From positions 1,928,203 to 1,992,202 of the forward strand of contig NZ_CM001488.1 in NCBI RefSeq assembly GCF_000233695.2: DNA of 64,000 nt, read 5' to 3'. Positions 9,950-18,783 of this stretch are shown here, piece after piece. The notes beneath the pieces are model-generated. The model did not search any database. It worked only from the letters and a program-made list of their open reading frames with translations, and was not told the origin of the DNA. Made by a program: the position numbers and the translations under genes. Within the stretch, counting starts at the first letter, position 1. Every line of letters begins with the position of its first letter. This DNA comes from Desulfobacter postgatei 2ac9 (GTDB lineage Bacteria; Desulfobacterota; Desulfobacteria; Desulfobacterales; Desulfobacteraceae).

Positions 9950-10408
9950 CTATTTGTCCTGTTTTTCTTCTGCTACAACCGTCACGGTGATTTCCGGTTC
10001 AACATCCTTATATAAACGGATGGGTACCTTGTATTCACCAGTCTCCTTGATAGGTTCTGCAAGCAGTATGGAACGGCGTTCAACGTCAATATTCTGTGCA
10101 TCCAACGCTTCTTTTATGTCATGGGTGGTTACGGAACCGTAAAGATAAACTTCTTCGCGGACTTTGGCCTTGATGGTGATCGCAACGTCTTTAACTTTTG
10201 CTGCCATCTCTTCGGCAATCTTTCTTTCTTTGGCAATCTGAAGTTCAAGTTTAGCCCGGGCCTGTTCCATAACCTTGCGATTGGCAGGGGTGGCAAGAAC
10301 CGCTTTACCCTGGGGCAGCAGATAATTGCGTCCATAGCCTTCCGCCACCTTGCACTCGCTACCTGCGATACCCAAAGTGTCGATGGTTTCCTTTAATATT
10401 ACTTTCAT
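9950..10408 (-). CDS. rplI: 50S ribosomal protein L9
   Basis: This 152-residue protein is ribosomal protein L9, which binds 23S rRNA. The start is ATG 10408 (MKVILKETIDTLG), with GGAGG 8 bases upstream; the longer frame is not used. The N-terminal RNA-binding domain carries the family signature G-x2-V-x2-GYGRNYLLPQGKA, followed by the long connecting helix (residues 40-75) and the C-terminal domain. It is the last ribosomal gene of the operon, ahead of a strong terminator. Confidence 0.97.
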   Translation of the reverse strand: MKVILKETIDTLGIAGSECKVAEGYGRNYLLPQGKAVLATPANRKVMEQARAKLELQIAKERKIAEEMAAKVKDVAITIKAKVREEVYLYGSVTTHDIKEALDAQNIDVERRSILLAEPIKETGEYKVPIRLYKDVEPEITVTVVAEEKQDK

Positions 10409-10454
10409 TGTAAACCTCCAATCCGGCCGTTGTTTTTTACGGTCCGGCATAGTT

Positions 10455-11387
10455 TTATTTTGGTGATGCAGAAAGTTTCCTGAAATCAATCCAGTTGTCA
10501 AAAAAACCAAGGCCAATGACAAGGATTAAAACATACACTTGCACGGCAATGAGAAAATAACAAAATCCTCTCAGCGCCATGGGTGTATTTTTTTGCTGAA
10601 AAAAAAAGGAGACAACTGCAATTCCTTGAAAAAAATAAACAAGCATTAAAACAATCAGGCAGTTGATGCCAACGATTTTCACAGGACTTGCGGGAATCAT
10701 CAAAGCGATTGCGCAGCCGATAAATGCCCATACCAGTATGTACGGTGCTTTGTAAAGATTAAGGTGCTCAATGCTTTTGATAGTGATGCCCTTGAGTCTT
10801 AAAAGCTTTCTGATAATCAGGATGTTCAACCACAGGGTTGTCATAAAAGAAATCATGAACATGCCCGGCATGACAATCATCATGGATGATATCAGCTTTT
10901 GGGTCATGTCCGGATCCATTCCGATTTCAGGAGAGAGTTGCTTGGCAATACTCAAAGACTGATTCATGTAATCGGTCATTATTGCGGATAATGTCCGTCC
11001 CTGGCTGGTGGTGTAGGCCATAATCGCTGCACAGACAAGGCCTGCAGCTATTAGAGAGGTCAATCCCATGGCTTTTTGAATACTCATATGCCGCTCAAGG
11101 CATTCCCCTAAAATCATACCCGTTGCCAGGAGCAGTCCAACGTAAAGTGTGTCAAAAGCGACGCCTTTGGCCATGAGTACAAGTATAAAGAAGCTTGTGG
11201 CTGCAATCAGAGCCCCACTGTTTCTGCCGAGTTTAAGGCGATAAAAAAGCACCGGTATAGGCAGAAACAGAAGAACAAATACACCAAGCAGGGGGAATGT
11301 CAACATCACACCATAAATCAACAGACAGAAAATAATGCCTGTCAAAGTATCCCTGATGAAAACGGGGTGTGTGATGGATAATGGCAT
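10455..11387 (-). CDS. DUF2232 (YybS-type) multi-pass membrane protein
   Basis: This 310-residue hydrophobic protein has about eight predicted membrane segments, for example IIFCLLIYGVMLTFPLLGVF near the N-terminus and SFFILVLMAKGVAFDTLY. It fits DUF2232/YybS, a family of unknown function often encoded between rpsR and rplI in deltaproteobacteria and near these genes in Firmicutes. It lies in the same position here, with short gaps to both neighbours. The conserved position suggests co-expression with ribosomal proteins; its molecular job is unknown. Confidence 0.8.
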   Translation of the reverse strand: MPLSITHPVFIRDTLTGIIFCLLIYGVMLTFPLLGVFVLLFLPIPVLFYRLKLGRNSGALIAATSFFILVLMAKGVAFDTLYVGLLLATGMILGECLERHMSIQKAMGLTSLIAAGLVCAAIMAYTTSQGRTLSAIMTDYMNQSLSIAKQLSPEIGMDPDMTQKLISSMMIVMPGMFMISFMTTLWLNILIIRKLLRLKGITIKSIEHLNLYKAPYILVWAFIGCAIALMIPASPVKIVGINCLIVLMLVYFFQGIAVVSFFFQQKNTPMALRGFCYFLIAVQVYVLILVIGLGFFDNWIDFRKLSASPK

Positions 11388-11418
11388 ATTCCAAGAACCT
11401 GTGAAAATCTTTTTTGTT

Positions 11419-11676
11419 TTAATTTAAGGGGCGTCCCACAAACGGCAGAAGAGCAATCTGCCGGGCCTGCTTGATGGCGATTGTCAGCTTGCGCTGATGT
11501 TTCGCACAGGTTCCTGTGATACGGCGGGGGATGATTTTGCCCCGTTCAGTAATGAACTGTTTGAGTGCTTTGGGATTTTTATAGTCAATTTCCATGGAGC
11601 TGTCCACGCAGAACCTGCATATTTTCCGGCGCTGATAGAACCTGTTTTTTCCGCCGCCTCTATGACCTTTAAACAT
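11419..11676 (-). CDS. rpsR: 30S ribosomal protein S18
   Basis: This 85-residue protein is S18, the partner of S6 on the 30S platform. The family signature is clear: [19 protein letters not shown], then [15 protein letters not shown]. The N-terminal CRFC pair suggests a zinc-binding (C+) form. AGGAG precedes the ATG. It lies 23 bases downstream of rpsF. Confidence 0.97.
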   Translation of the reverse strand: MFKGHRGGGKNRFYQRRKICRFCVDSSMEIDYKNPKALKQFITERGKIIPRRITGTCAKHQRKLTIAIKQARQIALLPFVGRPLN

Positions 11677-11699
11677 ACTTGATCTCCTTTGTGCTTGAA

Positions 11700-12179
11700 T
11701 TATTCTTTGGATTCTTCGGCAGGTTCAGATTCGGTCTCTTCCTCATCGTCCTGATCATCTGCATTATCTTCATCCAAATCGTCTTCTTCATCCGCGCCCC
11801 CTTGATCTTCTTCCTGGGGTGTGGCTAATGCAGCTTGCTTGGCTGCTTCTTTAAACTGCTCAGCGTCTTGTTTAAGAGATTCTTCGGTGACGTGTTCCGT
11901 GATAAGGATAGTCATAAACTTCATAACAAGATCACTTAAGCGAAAGTTTCTCTCAAGCTCCGTGACAAGTTCGCCGGTGCCGCCGTAAGTCAGGCAGACA
12001 TAATACCCGCGCAATTTCTTTTTGATTTCATAGGAGAGTTTTTTTACGCCCCATTCATCAAAGTTCAGAAGAATGCCACCTTCCTTGTCAATAATATTTT
12101 TGACTTTTTCGAACAGTTCTTCACGGGCCTGATCCGACATGTCAGGATCAGCAATGAATACGGTCTCGTACTTCCTCAT
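11700..12179 (-). CDS. rpsF: 30S ribosomal protein S6 with long acidic tail
   Basis: S6 forms a heterodimer with S18 in the 30S platform. Residues 1-95 are the S6 fold ([34 protein letters not shown]). Residues 96-159 form an unusually long extension that ends in about 35 mostly Asp/Glu residues ([18 protein letters not shown]), longer than the variable Glu tail of E. coli S6. It is the first gene of the operon. AGGAGG precedes the ATG. A structured leader lies upstream. Confidence 0.96.
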   Translation of the reverse strand: MRKYETVFIADPDMSDQAREELFEKVKNIIDKEGGILLNFDEWGVKKLSYEIKKKLRGYYVCLTYGGTGELVTELERNFRLSDLVMKFMTILITEHVTEESLKQDAEQFKEAAKQAALATPQEEDQGGADEEDDLDEDNADDQDDEEETESEPAEESKE

Positions 12180-12278
12180 TTTTCCTCCTCGTGGATATAA
12201 AGCCCCGGATCAACCTTGTTAATAACCCGGAGCAAGGATAAAATAGTTATGTGCATTGTCTATCATGAGACAATAAAA
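12180..12278 (-). promoter_or_regulatory. rpsF mRNA leader with two hairpins; possible S6:S18 autoregulatory element
   Basis: Between the predicted start of transcription and rpsF are two inverted repeats. The distal one is ATTGTCT/AGACAAT (12255-12274, 6-base loop). The proximal one is CCTTG/CAAGG (12214-12237), enclosing CTCCGGG on the minus strand. Bacterial rpsF leaders are known to carry a stem with a bulged CCG bound by the S6:S18 complex. The CCG inside the proximal hairpin fits that idea, but the assignment is an inference. Confidence 0.4.
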
Positions 12279-12284
12279 CCACTT

Positions 12285-12313
12285 TCTATATCATCTAAGA
12301 TATATGAGGTCAA
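12285..12313 (-). promoter_or_regulatory. Predicted sigma70-type promoter of the rpsF operon
   Basis: On the minus strand, -35 TTGACC (12308-12313) and -10 TATAGA (12285-12290) are separated by exactly 17 bases. The promoter lies downstream of brxL, so ribosomal gene expression does not depend on the BREX operon. Confidence 0.6.
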
Positions 12314-12385
12314 TATGAATGTCTGATTTTTTCCAGGAGAATTGCATGCGGCTTGATGGTTGTCACATTTTACAGGGTGGACAGC

Positions 12386-14500
12386 TTACTGTTCCCCCGG
12401 CTCTGCGTCTCGTTTAAAAATATCAATTTTGGTTTCAAGGCATTTTTTAAGGGATTGGTCATAAACACCAACGCTATACCAGGAATCTGGTTTTTGATAC
12501 AGATCCAGTCCACGGCCGATTTTAATTGTCCAGCCATTGTCGATCCTGATTTCACGGTCATGGAGATGTTCGTTTATGTTGATATCAAGTTGGATATCCA
12601 GTTCTATAAGACTTTGTTTTACATCATTGAGCCGGTCTGAAAGCTCTTTTAAATCAGTCTGATCATCGTAACCTGTGCAAAGTGAAATTTTTTGGATTGT
12701 CGGTGTTTTGACAACTGCTTCACAAAACCTGATGAAATTCTGGACCTGATGGTTTGCCCGGATGTAAGGATCTTCTATCTCTATGGTTTTAGCCCCTGTC
12801 AGATACGGGGAGAGAATGGATTCATAGCTGTAGCCTGTCGCACCATACTGGATGGTAAAATGTTGCGCGTTGGGTTCTTGGGCGTTCTCTTTTATGATGA
12901 TATCCGGACTTGGTTGTTCTTCCGGTTCCGGCAGTTTTTTATGCTCTGGTTCTGGAGCAATCTTTTTTTCTGCGGGTTTGCGCTGACTGCTTTCCTTGGC
13001 CCCTTCACCATCGTGGATATCCTTTCTGACAGGATCCTGGGTGGCTTCGGCTGTTTTTGATTCCGGGCAGTACACAACAATTTCTTCGTCTTGATTGTTA
13101 ATATACGACAAATTGATTTTTGCAAACTCATCATCTGATTTGCGTTTATTCATCTGTTCTTTAACACGCCGGCGGCATTCAATGGCATAGGTGACATATT
13201 CTTCAAATTCTTTATCTGAGACGTCTCCGGCCGGATGAAGGATCTTCAGGAAAGATGCCACCGTCTTTTTTATGCCTTTTTCATCCCGACCTTCAACGGA
13301 TTTTCCAAGACGAATGCGTTTGCTGACCTCTTCATACCGGTTGGTGTGCTTGAGCTGATGGTGAAATGCTTCGGCAAGATAGTCAGTGATAAACCCATAG
13401 TTTTTGGTTAGAAACTCACTGCTGTTTTTAGGCATCTCCCAGCCGGGCAGATAAAGTGCAAATCGATCCATTACGGCTAAATCAAATTCTTTGGGAAGGG
13501 GCTGAAAAAGGTCATAAACCTCTGAATGGACAATTTGCTGGACGGACAGGTCCAGGTTCCCGACAAAGGCCATGGATGCGTCGGCAATTACCTCGACTCC
13601 CCGGGAGAACCGGCCGTTGGCCATAAAATCCTTCATGATCTGAATGGTATCCTGGTCTTTTACCTTGATCCCTCCGACTTCGTCAAAAGCCACGGTATCC
13701 CAGAACCCGACCAGTCCTATCTTTTTTCGCTGATTGTTATAAAACAAGGTTGCCTTGGTAGCCTGGCCGCCGCTGATCAGAGTTGAATACGGAGAAAATT
13801 CACTGAAAAAGTATGATTTGCCGGTGCCGCGGGGACCCAACTCAATAAAATTAAAGTTGGGCTCCACCAGCGGAAACAACCGGGCAATGAAGTGCAGTTT
13901 CAGACGATGGGATAAAACCGTGGGTTCCAGTCCTACGGAGCGCAGAATAATATCTATCCACGCATCCCGGCTGAACGCGCTTCTTCCTTCACAATACCGG
14001 TTAAAATCGAAACGGCTGAGCTGAATCGGACGCAGGTCTTCCACATAAAACGCATAGGCATCATCTTCAATCTCATTGTAGGCAATGGTGACTTCCGCCC
14101 ACAAACCGCCCTGGAGCAACCGGTCATTCTCATCAAAATATTTATGGGCAATGGCAATCCGCCTGGAGTCGAAATTCTCAAGCGCAGCCCAATGCCGCCG
14201 GTCTTTTTCCACATAGTTGACATGGACTTTATCGATAAACCGGTATTTGCCTTTGGTAGCCACCTTGGATTGGGCTTTGTTGGCCTCGTTGGGACGCACA
14301 TAATTGTCGTTGAGCGTTTCCAGAACAGCTTCAAGCCCGGCCTGGATTTCAGCGGGTTCATCACTGGCGCAATACCGAGCCAGCAAAAACTCCAGCACAA
14401 AGGTGGGCACATTGGTGCCTTTTTTGATGCGGTGGAGCAGGTCTTTGCGAACCACTTTCCCGCCAAACTCTGAAATCAGCTTTTTATCTAATGCGTCCAT
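12386..14500 (-). CDS. brxL: BREX protein BrxL, AAA+ core with a MITD1-type C-terminal domain
   Basis: This 704-residue protein is BrxL, an AAA+ DNA-binding ATPase of phage-defence BREX systems. Residues 1-480 match the BrxL/Lon-related core: MDALDKKLISEFGGKVVRKDL at the N-terminus, Walker A GPRGTGKSY near 221, then GLVGFWDTVAFDEVGG (about 265), PGWEMPK and a CRRRVKEQM helix. The expected Lon-like C-terminal domain is absent. After a charged Pro/Glu/Lys linker (about 490-560), residues 568-700 form a clear MIT C-terminal (phospholipase-D-like) domain: TIEIEDPYIR, then HDREIRIDNGW and IKIGRGLD. In human MITD1 this fold binds membranes. The start is 4 bases after the pglZ stop, so it is last in the operon and lies downstream of the IS insertion. 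Confidence 0.88.
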   Translation of the reverse strand: MDALDKKLISEFGGKVVRKDLLHRIKKGTNVPTFVLEFLLARYCASDEPAEIQAGLEAVLETLNDNYVRPNEANKAQSKVATKGKYRFIDKVHVNYVEKDRRHWAALENFDSRRIAIAHKYFDENDRLLQGGLWAEVTIAYNEIEDDAYAFYVEDLRPIQLSRFDFNRYCEGRSAFSRDAWIDIILRSVGLEPTVLSHRLKLHFIARLFPLVEPNFNFIELGPRGTGKSYFFSEFSPYSTLISGGQATKATLFYNNQRKKIGLVGFWDTVAFDEVGGIKVKDQDTIQIMKDFMANGRFSRGVEVIADASMAFVGNLDLSVQQIVHSEVYDLFQPLPKEFDLAVMDRFALYLPGWEMPKNSSEFLTKNYGFITDYLAEAFHHQLKHTNRYEEVSKRIRLGKSVEGRDEKGIKKTVASFLKILHPAGDVSDKEFEEYVTYAIECRRRVKEQMNKRKSDDEFAKINLSYINNQDEEIVVYCPESKTAEATQDPVRKDIHDGEGAKESSQRKPAEKKIAPEPEHKKLPEPEEQPSPDIIIKENAQEPNAQHFTIQYGATGYSYESILSPYLTGAKTIEIEDPYIRANHQVQNFIRFCEAVVKTPTIQKISLCTGYDDQTDLKELSDRLNDVKQSLIELDIQLDININEHLHDREIRIDNGWTIKIGRGLDLYQKPDSWYSVGVYDQSLKKCLETKIDIFKRDAEPGEQ

Positions 14501-15896
14501 ATTTTACACCGTATAATCTGTTTCCAAATCAAGTTGGTCATAGGCTGTCATTGTTGTGGGATTAAGCGCCTTGATTTTAAATTTGCCTTCAAATTCCATG
14601 CTCATTTTAATCGCCACCTTTTCTTTTCCGCCCGCTTGAAGCGTAATGGCGCGTGTTGCCGGATTGACAGGCCCTCCGGGCTTTGCCTCCCCAACAACAT
14701 TCCCCTTTTTGTCATGGGCCTCCAGCAAAATTTCAAATTCTTTATCCGGGGAGAAAAGGCTCTGGGAAATCGCCTGAACATCTATGACCGGCAGTCGCGT
14801 TGTAATCCGTTTTGCGCCGTTTTTATAATTCAGCTCAATGGAAACCTCTTTCGCTTCAAAAGAGGTGCTTTGTTTTAACTGCAACTGGATCACCGGCACC
14901 ACACACTCCTGAAGCGAACACCCGCCATGATAATAAAGCAAACCGTCTCTATAGGATGCCATGCTCAAAGGACCGGCAAAACATTTGTAATCGCCTTGGA
15001 TGCCGGCCTTTTCAGCCTCCACACAAAAATGCATTGCATCGGCCTGGCCGTCACCCAACAAGGCACGGTCATGGATGTTCACCCAGTCACCGGGCAGTTT
15101 CTGACAGGTATCCCCCGGGCCTGCATGGGTGTTCATAAAAAAACCATGGTCTGTGGCAATGACCACCTCTTCAAATCCCGCTTCCCGAAGCTTGTGAACC
15201 GCCACGCGAATCCGCTTAAGCGCATTGGTTATTTCTGTGGGTGCCGTATCCGGATTGTTTTCAAAATGCGAATCAATTTCCACGGATCTTAATACCAGCA
15301 GATCTGTATCCGGGCTAATGTCAAACCGCTTGCGCACAAATTCCTCCAGCCGGGTTTCCTGGAAACGACTCCCGTATTTCTTTTTAATAAAATCCATCCG
15401 CTGGGTGACATTGGCCACGACAGCCCCATTGACCTGGGGTGCAAATCCGGCATCGGTTCTGATCAATTTAAAATCAGCAGATGCCCCGGGCAAAAGACCG
15501 GCCATTCCCACGGGGGTAATGCTTGGCAGCTGCACCAGTGCCGGGGTAATCCGGGCCTGTGTCTCTTCCGAGAGCTGTTTTTCCAATTCAACACCTAACT
15601 CATACCGCAAGGTATCCACCATGATAAACGCGATTTTGCGGCCGCTGATCTCGAGTTTCGGTGCCACCATTTTATCAAACACTGCGGTATTTGCCATTCT
15701 TCCGGTGACAGGCCAGCCCGTCTGTTGAAAATACCTGGTAAAAAAGGACTGAACTTTGCTGGCGAGTATGCTGTATTGCTTTCTGGCAAAGGCCTGTACC
15801 GGTTTAAAAATCCCCTGGATATCTTTCCAGGCATAGTCACTGACGGCCTGCTCAAATTCGCGGTGCCGCTGATCCACCTCCCTGAACCGGCTGATA

Positions 15897-17019
15897 AGTA
15901 GGTGGACAAATATAATTCCTGTATAATCTTGCTTTGCAACAAATCATTGTTTTTTTAAATTTGCATAGCAAGGATATCAGATGAGACGTACGGGTAAAAA
16001 ATTTATTTCTCCAATTGAGCCGTTGGCATTAAAATGGCTGTCACTTATTGAATTTTCGGATGAAGAGTCAAACCGTACTAAACTCAGGGCTCAAGCAATC
16101 CGATTGAGCAACTCTGGGTATAGTATCAGTCAGATTTCACAAATATGTTTGACCACTCAGGAAACAGTTTCGAAGTGGATTGATGGATGGGAAAAATATC
16201 AATTTGACTCTTTAATTGATAAACCACGTTCTGGAAGAACGCCGCTGATCCATAGTGAGATGCATGATGAAGTTATTGATATTGTGAAGAAAAATCCAAG
16301 ACAACTTAAAAGTGCCATTACTGAAATACAGGAAAAATTTGGTAAAAAAGTCAGCGTAAAAACCCTGAAACGGATTATAAAAAAAAACTGCGTTGGTGTC
16401 GAGGACGGAAATCTCTCAAAAGCAAACGCAATGAGAACGAGTTCAGGGAAGCGCAAAAGGAAATTGAAATCTTGAAAGATGAAGATCAGGCAAATATCAT
16501 TGACTTGTATTATTTTGATGAATCTGGCTTTACCGGCGTGCCTGAGATTCCATATGCCTGGCAAGATGAGGATGAGCAGCTTTTGCTTCCGAGTGGAAAA
16601 ACCTCAAGAATCAATGTGTTGGGATTCTTGAATAAGCAAAATGATTTCTTTCCTTGCGTTTTTGACTGCTCAGTTACTTCAGATATTGTAACCGCCTGCT
16701 TTGATGCGTTTTCACGTTACATAACAAAAAGAACCATTGTTGTTCTGGATAATGCTCCAATACATCACAGCGCCATTTTTAAATCTCAAATTGGGACATG
16801 GGAAGAAAGAGGCCTTTTTCTATACTTTATCCCCAAATATTCACCGGAGTTGAATCTGATTGAAATTTTATGGAAACATATCAAGTACTTTTGGCTATCA
16901 ACATCTGCTTATAAAGGATTTGAATTTTTGAAAACTGAGTTGAATAATATATTGGCAAGCGTCGGTAAGGAATTTACAATTTCGTTTTCTTAACCTGGAT
17001 TTATATTTGTCCATGTACT
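15897..17019 (+). mobile_element. IS630-family insertion sequence (1123 bp) inside pglZ
   Basis: The ends are imperfect terminal inverted repeats: both outer ends read AGTA-NN-TGGACAAATATAA-N-TCC. They are flanked by TA at 15895-15896 and 17020-17021, the TA target duplication typical of IS630/Tc1-mariner elements. The element carries one transposase in two overlapping frames, transcribed opposite to the BREX operon. Both ends are intact and the host frame is not decayed, so the insertion looks recent. Confidence 0.93.
15981..16993 (+). CDS. IS630-family transposase, two frames joined by a -1 shift at a poly-A tract
   Basis: The first frame (15981-16475) encodes the helix-turn-helix DNA-binding part: SNSGYSISQISQICL, then a Winged-helix-like KPRSGRTPLI region. 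The second frame (annotated from TTG 16472, but open upstream) encodes the DDE catalytic core: DLYYFDESGF, VVLDNAPIHH and SPELNLIEILWKHIK. The second frame gives family-like sequence (LRWCRGRKSLKSKRNE) right after a run of nine A at 16379-16387. A -1 slip there yields a 337-residue protein, the normal IS630 size. Programmed frameshifting at A runs is known in this family; a simple mutation is the alternative. Confidence 0.9.
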
Positions 17020-18156
17020 TATAAAAGTCGATCAGTGCATCCATGGATTTCCCATGATCCTGCAATGCCCGATCATTATCCTGGCAGCATTCTATCAGGG
17101 ATACTGCAGAACGCAAAAAATACCACTGTGCCTGACTTTCTCCTTTGCCGTTCCACACAGAGGCCGCATGGCCTGAAATAATTTCCCGGGCCTGATCAAT
17201 ATCATCGTCCAGTAAAGATGTAATCGCATTCCTTAAAAAAGTCCGCTCTTCAAAGGGAAAGGTATCTTTGATCCCAAGATCTTTTATATGACTGCATGCC
17301 TCAACCAGGTTCAGCCCTTCGGACTTGCTCTCTATGGATTCAGCCCGCAAAACGTAAACATTCTGGGTGCGCCGGTCATTGCGCAGCCGTTCACAGATAT
17401 CTTCAATCAAGGGTTTGGCCGCCCCGGGCGCATGAGGAACGTTGCTTAAGCTTTCCGGCAGGGATTCGGGCAAATCAAACATAAATTCGCTGAACAGAAG
17501 ATAACGCCACAGTTCGTCTGCAATGGTTGACCAGGTTTTCCCTTTTGTCTTCAGACTCAGGCCTATGCTCCCTTTTAAAAGGTCTTTTACCTCCCCAACC
17601 CAGGCGTCATTTCCTTTAAGCGCATCCTGCTGCCGGTCACTGGGACTGAGCAGGGCAAACAGGATATCCCGGGTGGATTCCACAGACAAAAGCGCCCTTA
17701 AATTCGGCCAGTTAAAACCGCCGCCAATGGCATCAATCACCGCAAAGCCAGGGTTTTCATCCTTTGCAAACACATCCCGTACCTGGGTCGCGTGATCCGG
17801 CTTGGCCTTGAGGCAGATGCTCAAATAGGTATCTCCGTCACCATCGGGGAAAACTGCTCCGCAGGCCAGATAGAGTGCAAAAGGATCTCTTTGCTTCTCC
17901 TCTTCTTCAACGGGTTTGGCAGCCGGCACATAAATTAGCAGCTGGTCTATTTCATGACGGCCCAGGGCTGACAGACCTTCAATGGCAGCAGCCCGGCTGG
18001 TGATACTGGAGGGGCCTGCATCCACCACCCGGCGTTTATCATCGGCCATCCCGAGACACAACTCGCCATAGCGGCAATCCGGATCATATACAGCCAGCAC
18101 CTGCGCTTTTTGCAGGCGGGGCATTAATATCTCTTCCTGAATAAACGATTTGATGC

Positions 18157-18783
18157 TCATGCAATAGCTCCTGCAACAATAGACTGTACAGCCCCGCAGA
18201 ACTTATTAAAACTTAAGGAGCGGTTTTGATGAATATCCATACACCGGGCAACCTGTCTGGCGCACTCTGCTTTGCGCAGGCCCCCTGAAAAATAACCGGC
18301 TCGTTTTAAAATTCGTTCCAAGGCTTCCCAGGTTCCGCCCTGGATGTTATCGGGATTTCGATACGGTGCTTTTTCCGGGATGGTGCCGAGTACCCTGGGA
18401 TAAGCCGTTTTAACCGCTGCCCAATCCCCGAAGTACCAGGATTCCAGCTCTTCGATCACAATACGGTTGGTCACTTTGAAATTTTCACCGGCCTGGGCGT
18501 GGCTTTTGGTTAAAAGTCCTGCGTCTTGGGCATATTGTTCCAATTGCTGTTTCAAAATCATGCAATCATCATCGTCCCGGTCCACCAAAACCAGGATCGA
18601 CCAGGTTTCGGGCATCCATGCGCTGTACCCTTTCAGCCGTGAAGGCAGCTGTTTTATCAGATCATCCTTGCACTGGAATCGGATAATCTGATAGTCGATC
18701 CCGTCCAGCATGCCGGGCAGTAAGATGTCCAATGCCGCTTCCATGGAATACTCCTCCACAAAAACGATCAGCTTCTCCAGCAT
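18157..18783 (-). CDS. DUF4276-like TOPRIM-fold protein, partner of the AAA ATPase
   Basis: This 208-residue protein resembles DUF4276 proteins, which have a TOPRIM-like fold. An acidic residue pair follows the first strand (VFVEEYSMEA, residues 7-16), and a DxD-type motif (LVLVDRDDDD) lies near residues 62-70. IVIEELESWYFGDW then follows around residue 113, a recurring DUF4276 feature. It starts within TAATG, overlapping the stop of the AAA gene, with a purine-rich AGGGGG upstream, so the pair is translationally coupled. Such AAA/TOPRIM pairs are typical of OLD- and PARIS-like defence modules. A nuclease or effector role is inferred and not demonstrated. Confidence 0.7.
   Translation of the reverse strand: MLEKLIVFVEEYSMEAALDILLPGMLDGIDYQIIRFQCKDDLIKQLPSRLKGYSAWMPETWSILVLVDRDDDDCMILKQQLEQYAQDAGLLTKSHAQAGENFKVTNRIVIEELESWYFGDWAAVKTAYPRVLGTIPEKAPYRNPDNIQGGTWEALERILKRAGYFSGGLRKAECARQVARCMDIHQNRSLSFNKFCGAVQSIVAGAIA

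Larger units (their letters stand above)
14504..18160 (-). pseudogene. pglZ: pglZ (BREX phosphatase-like protein), split by an IS630-type insertion
   Basis: PglZ is an alkaline-phosphatase-superfamily protein essential for most BREX systems. The first 380 codons run from ATG 18160 (GGAG upstream, 4-base ATGA overlap with the preceding gene) to the insertion at codon 380. The remaining 463 codons run from 15895 to 14504 and contain the PglZ domain (IAFIMVDTLRYELG, VVIATDHGFFMN). Removing the element and one TA copy joins the frames exactly (DFYISRFREVDQRHREF across the join) into 843 residues, a normal PglZ length. A GTG at 15877 could start the C-terminal piece, but it has no properly spaced binding site. 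In this strain the protein is interrupted. Confidence 0.95.

Noticed and set aside
14504-15877. A separate PglZ-domain gene starting at GTG 15877
   Set aside because: Its upstream frame joins exactly to the other pglZ half after removal of the IS, so it is a fragment, not an independent gene.
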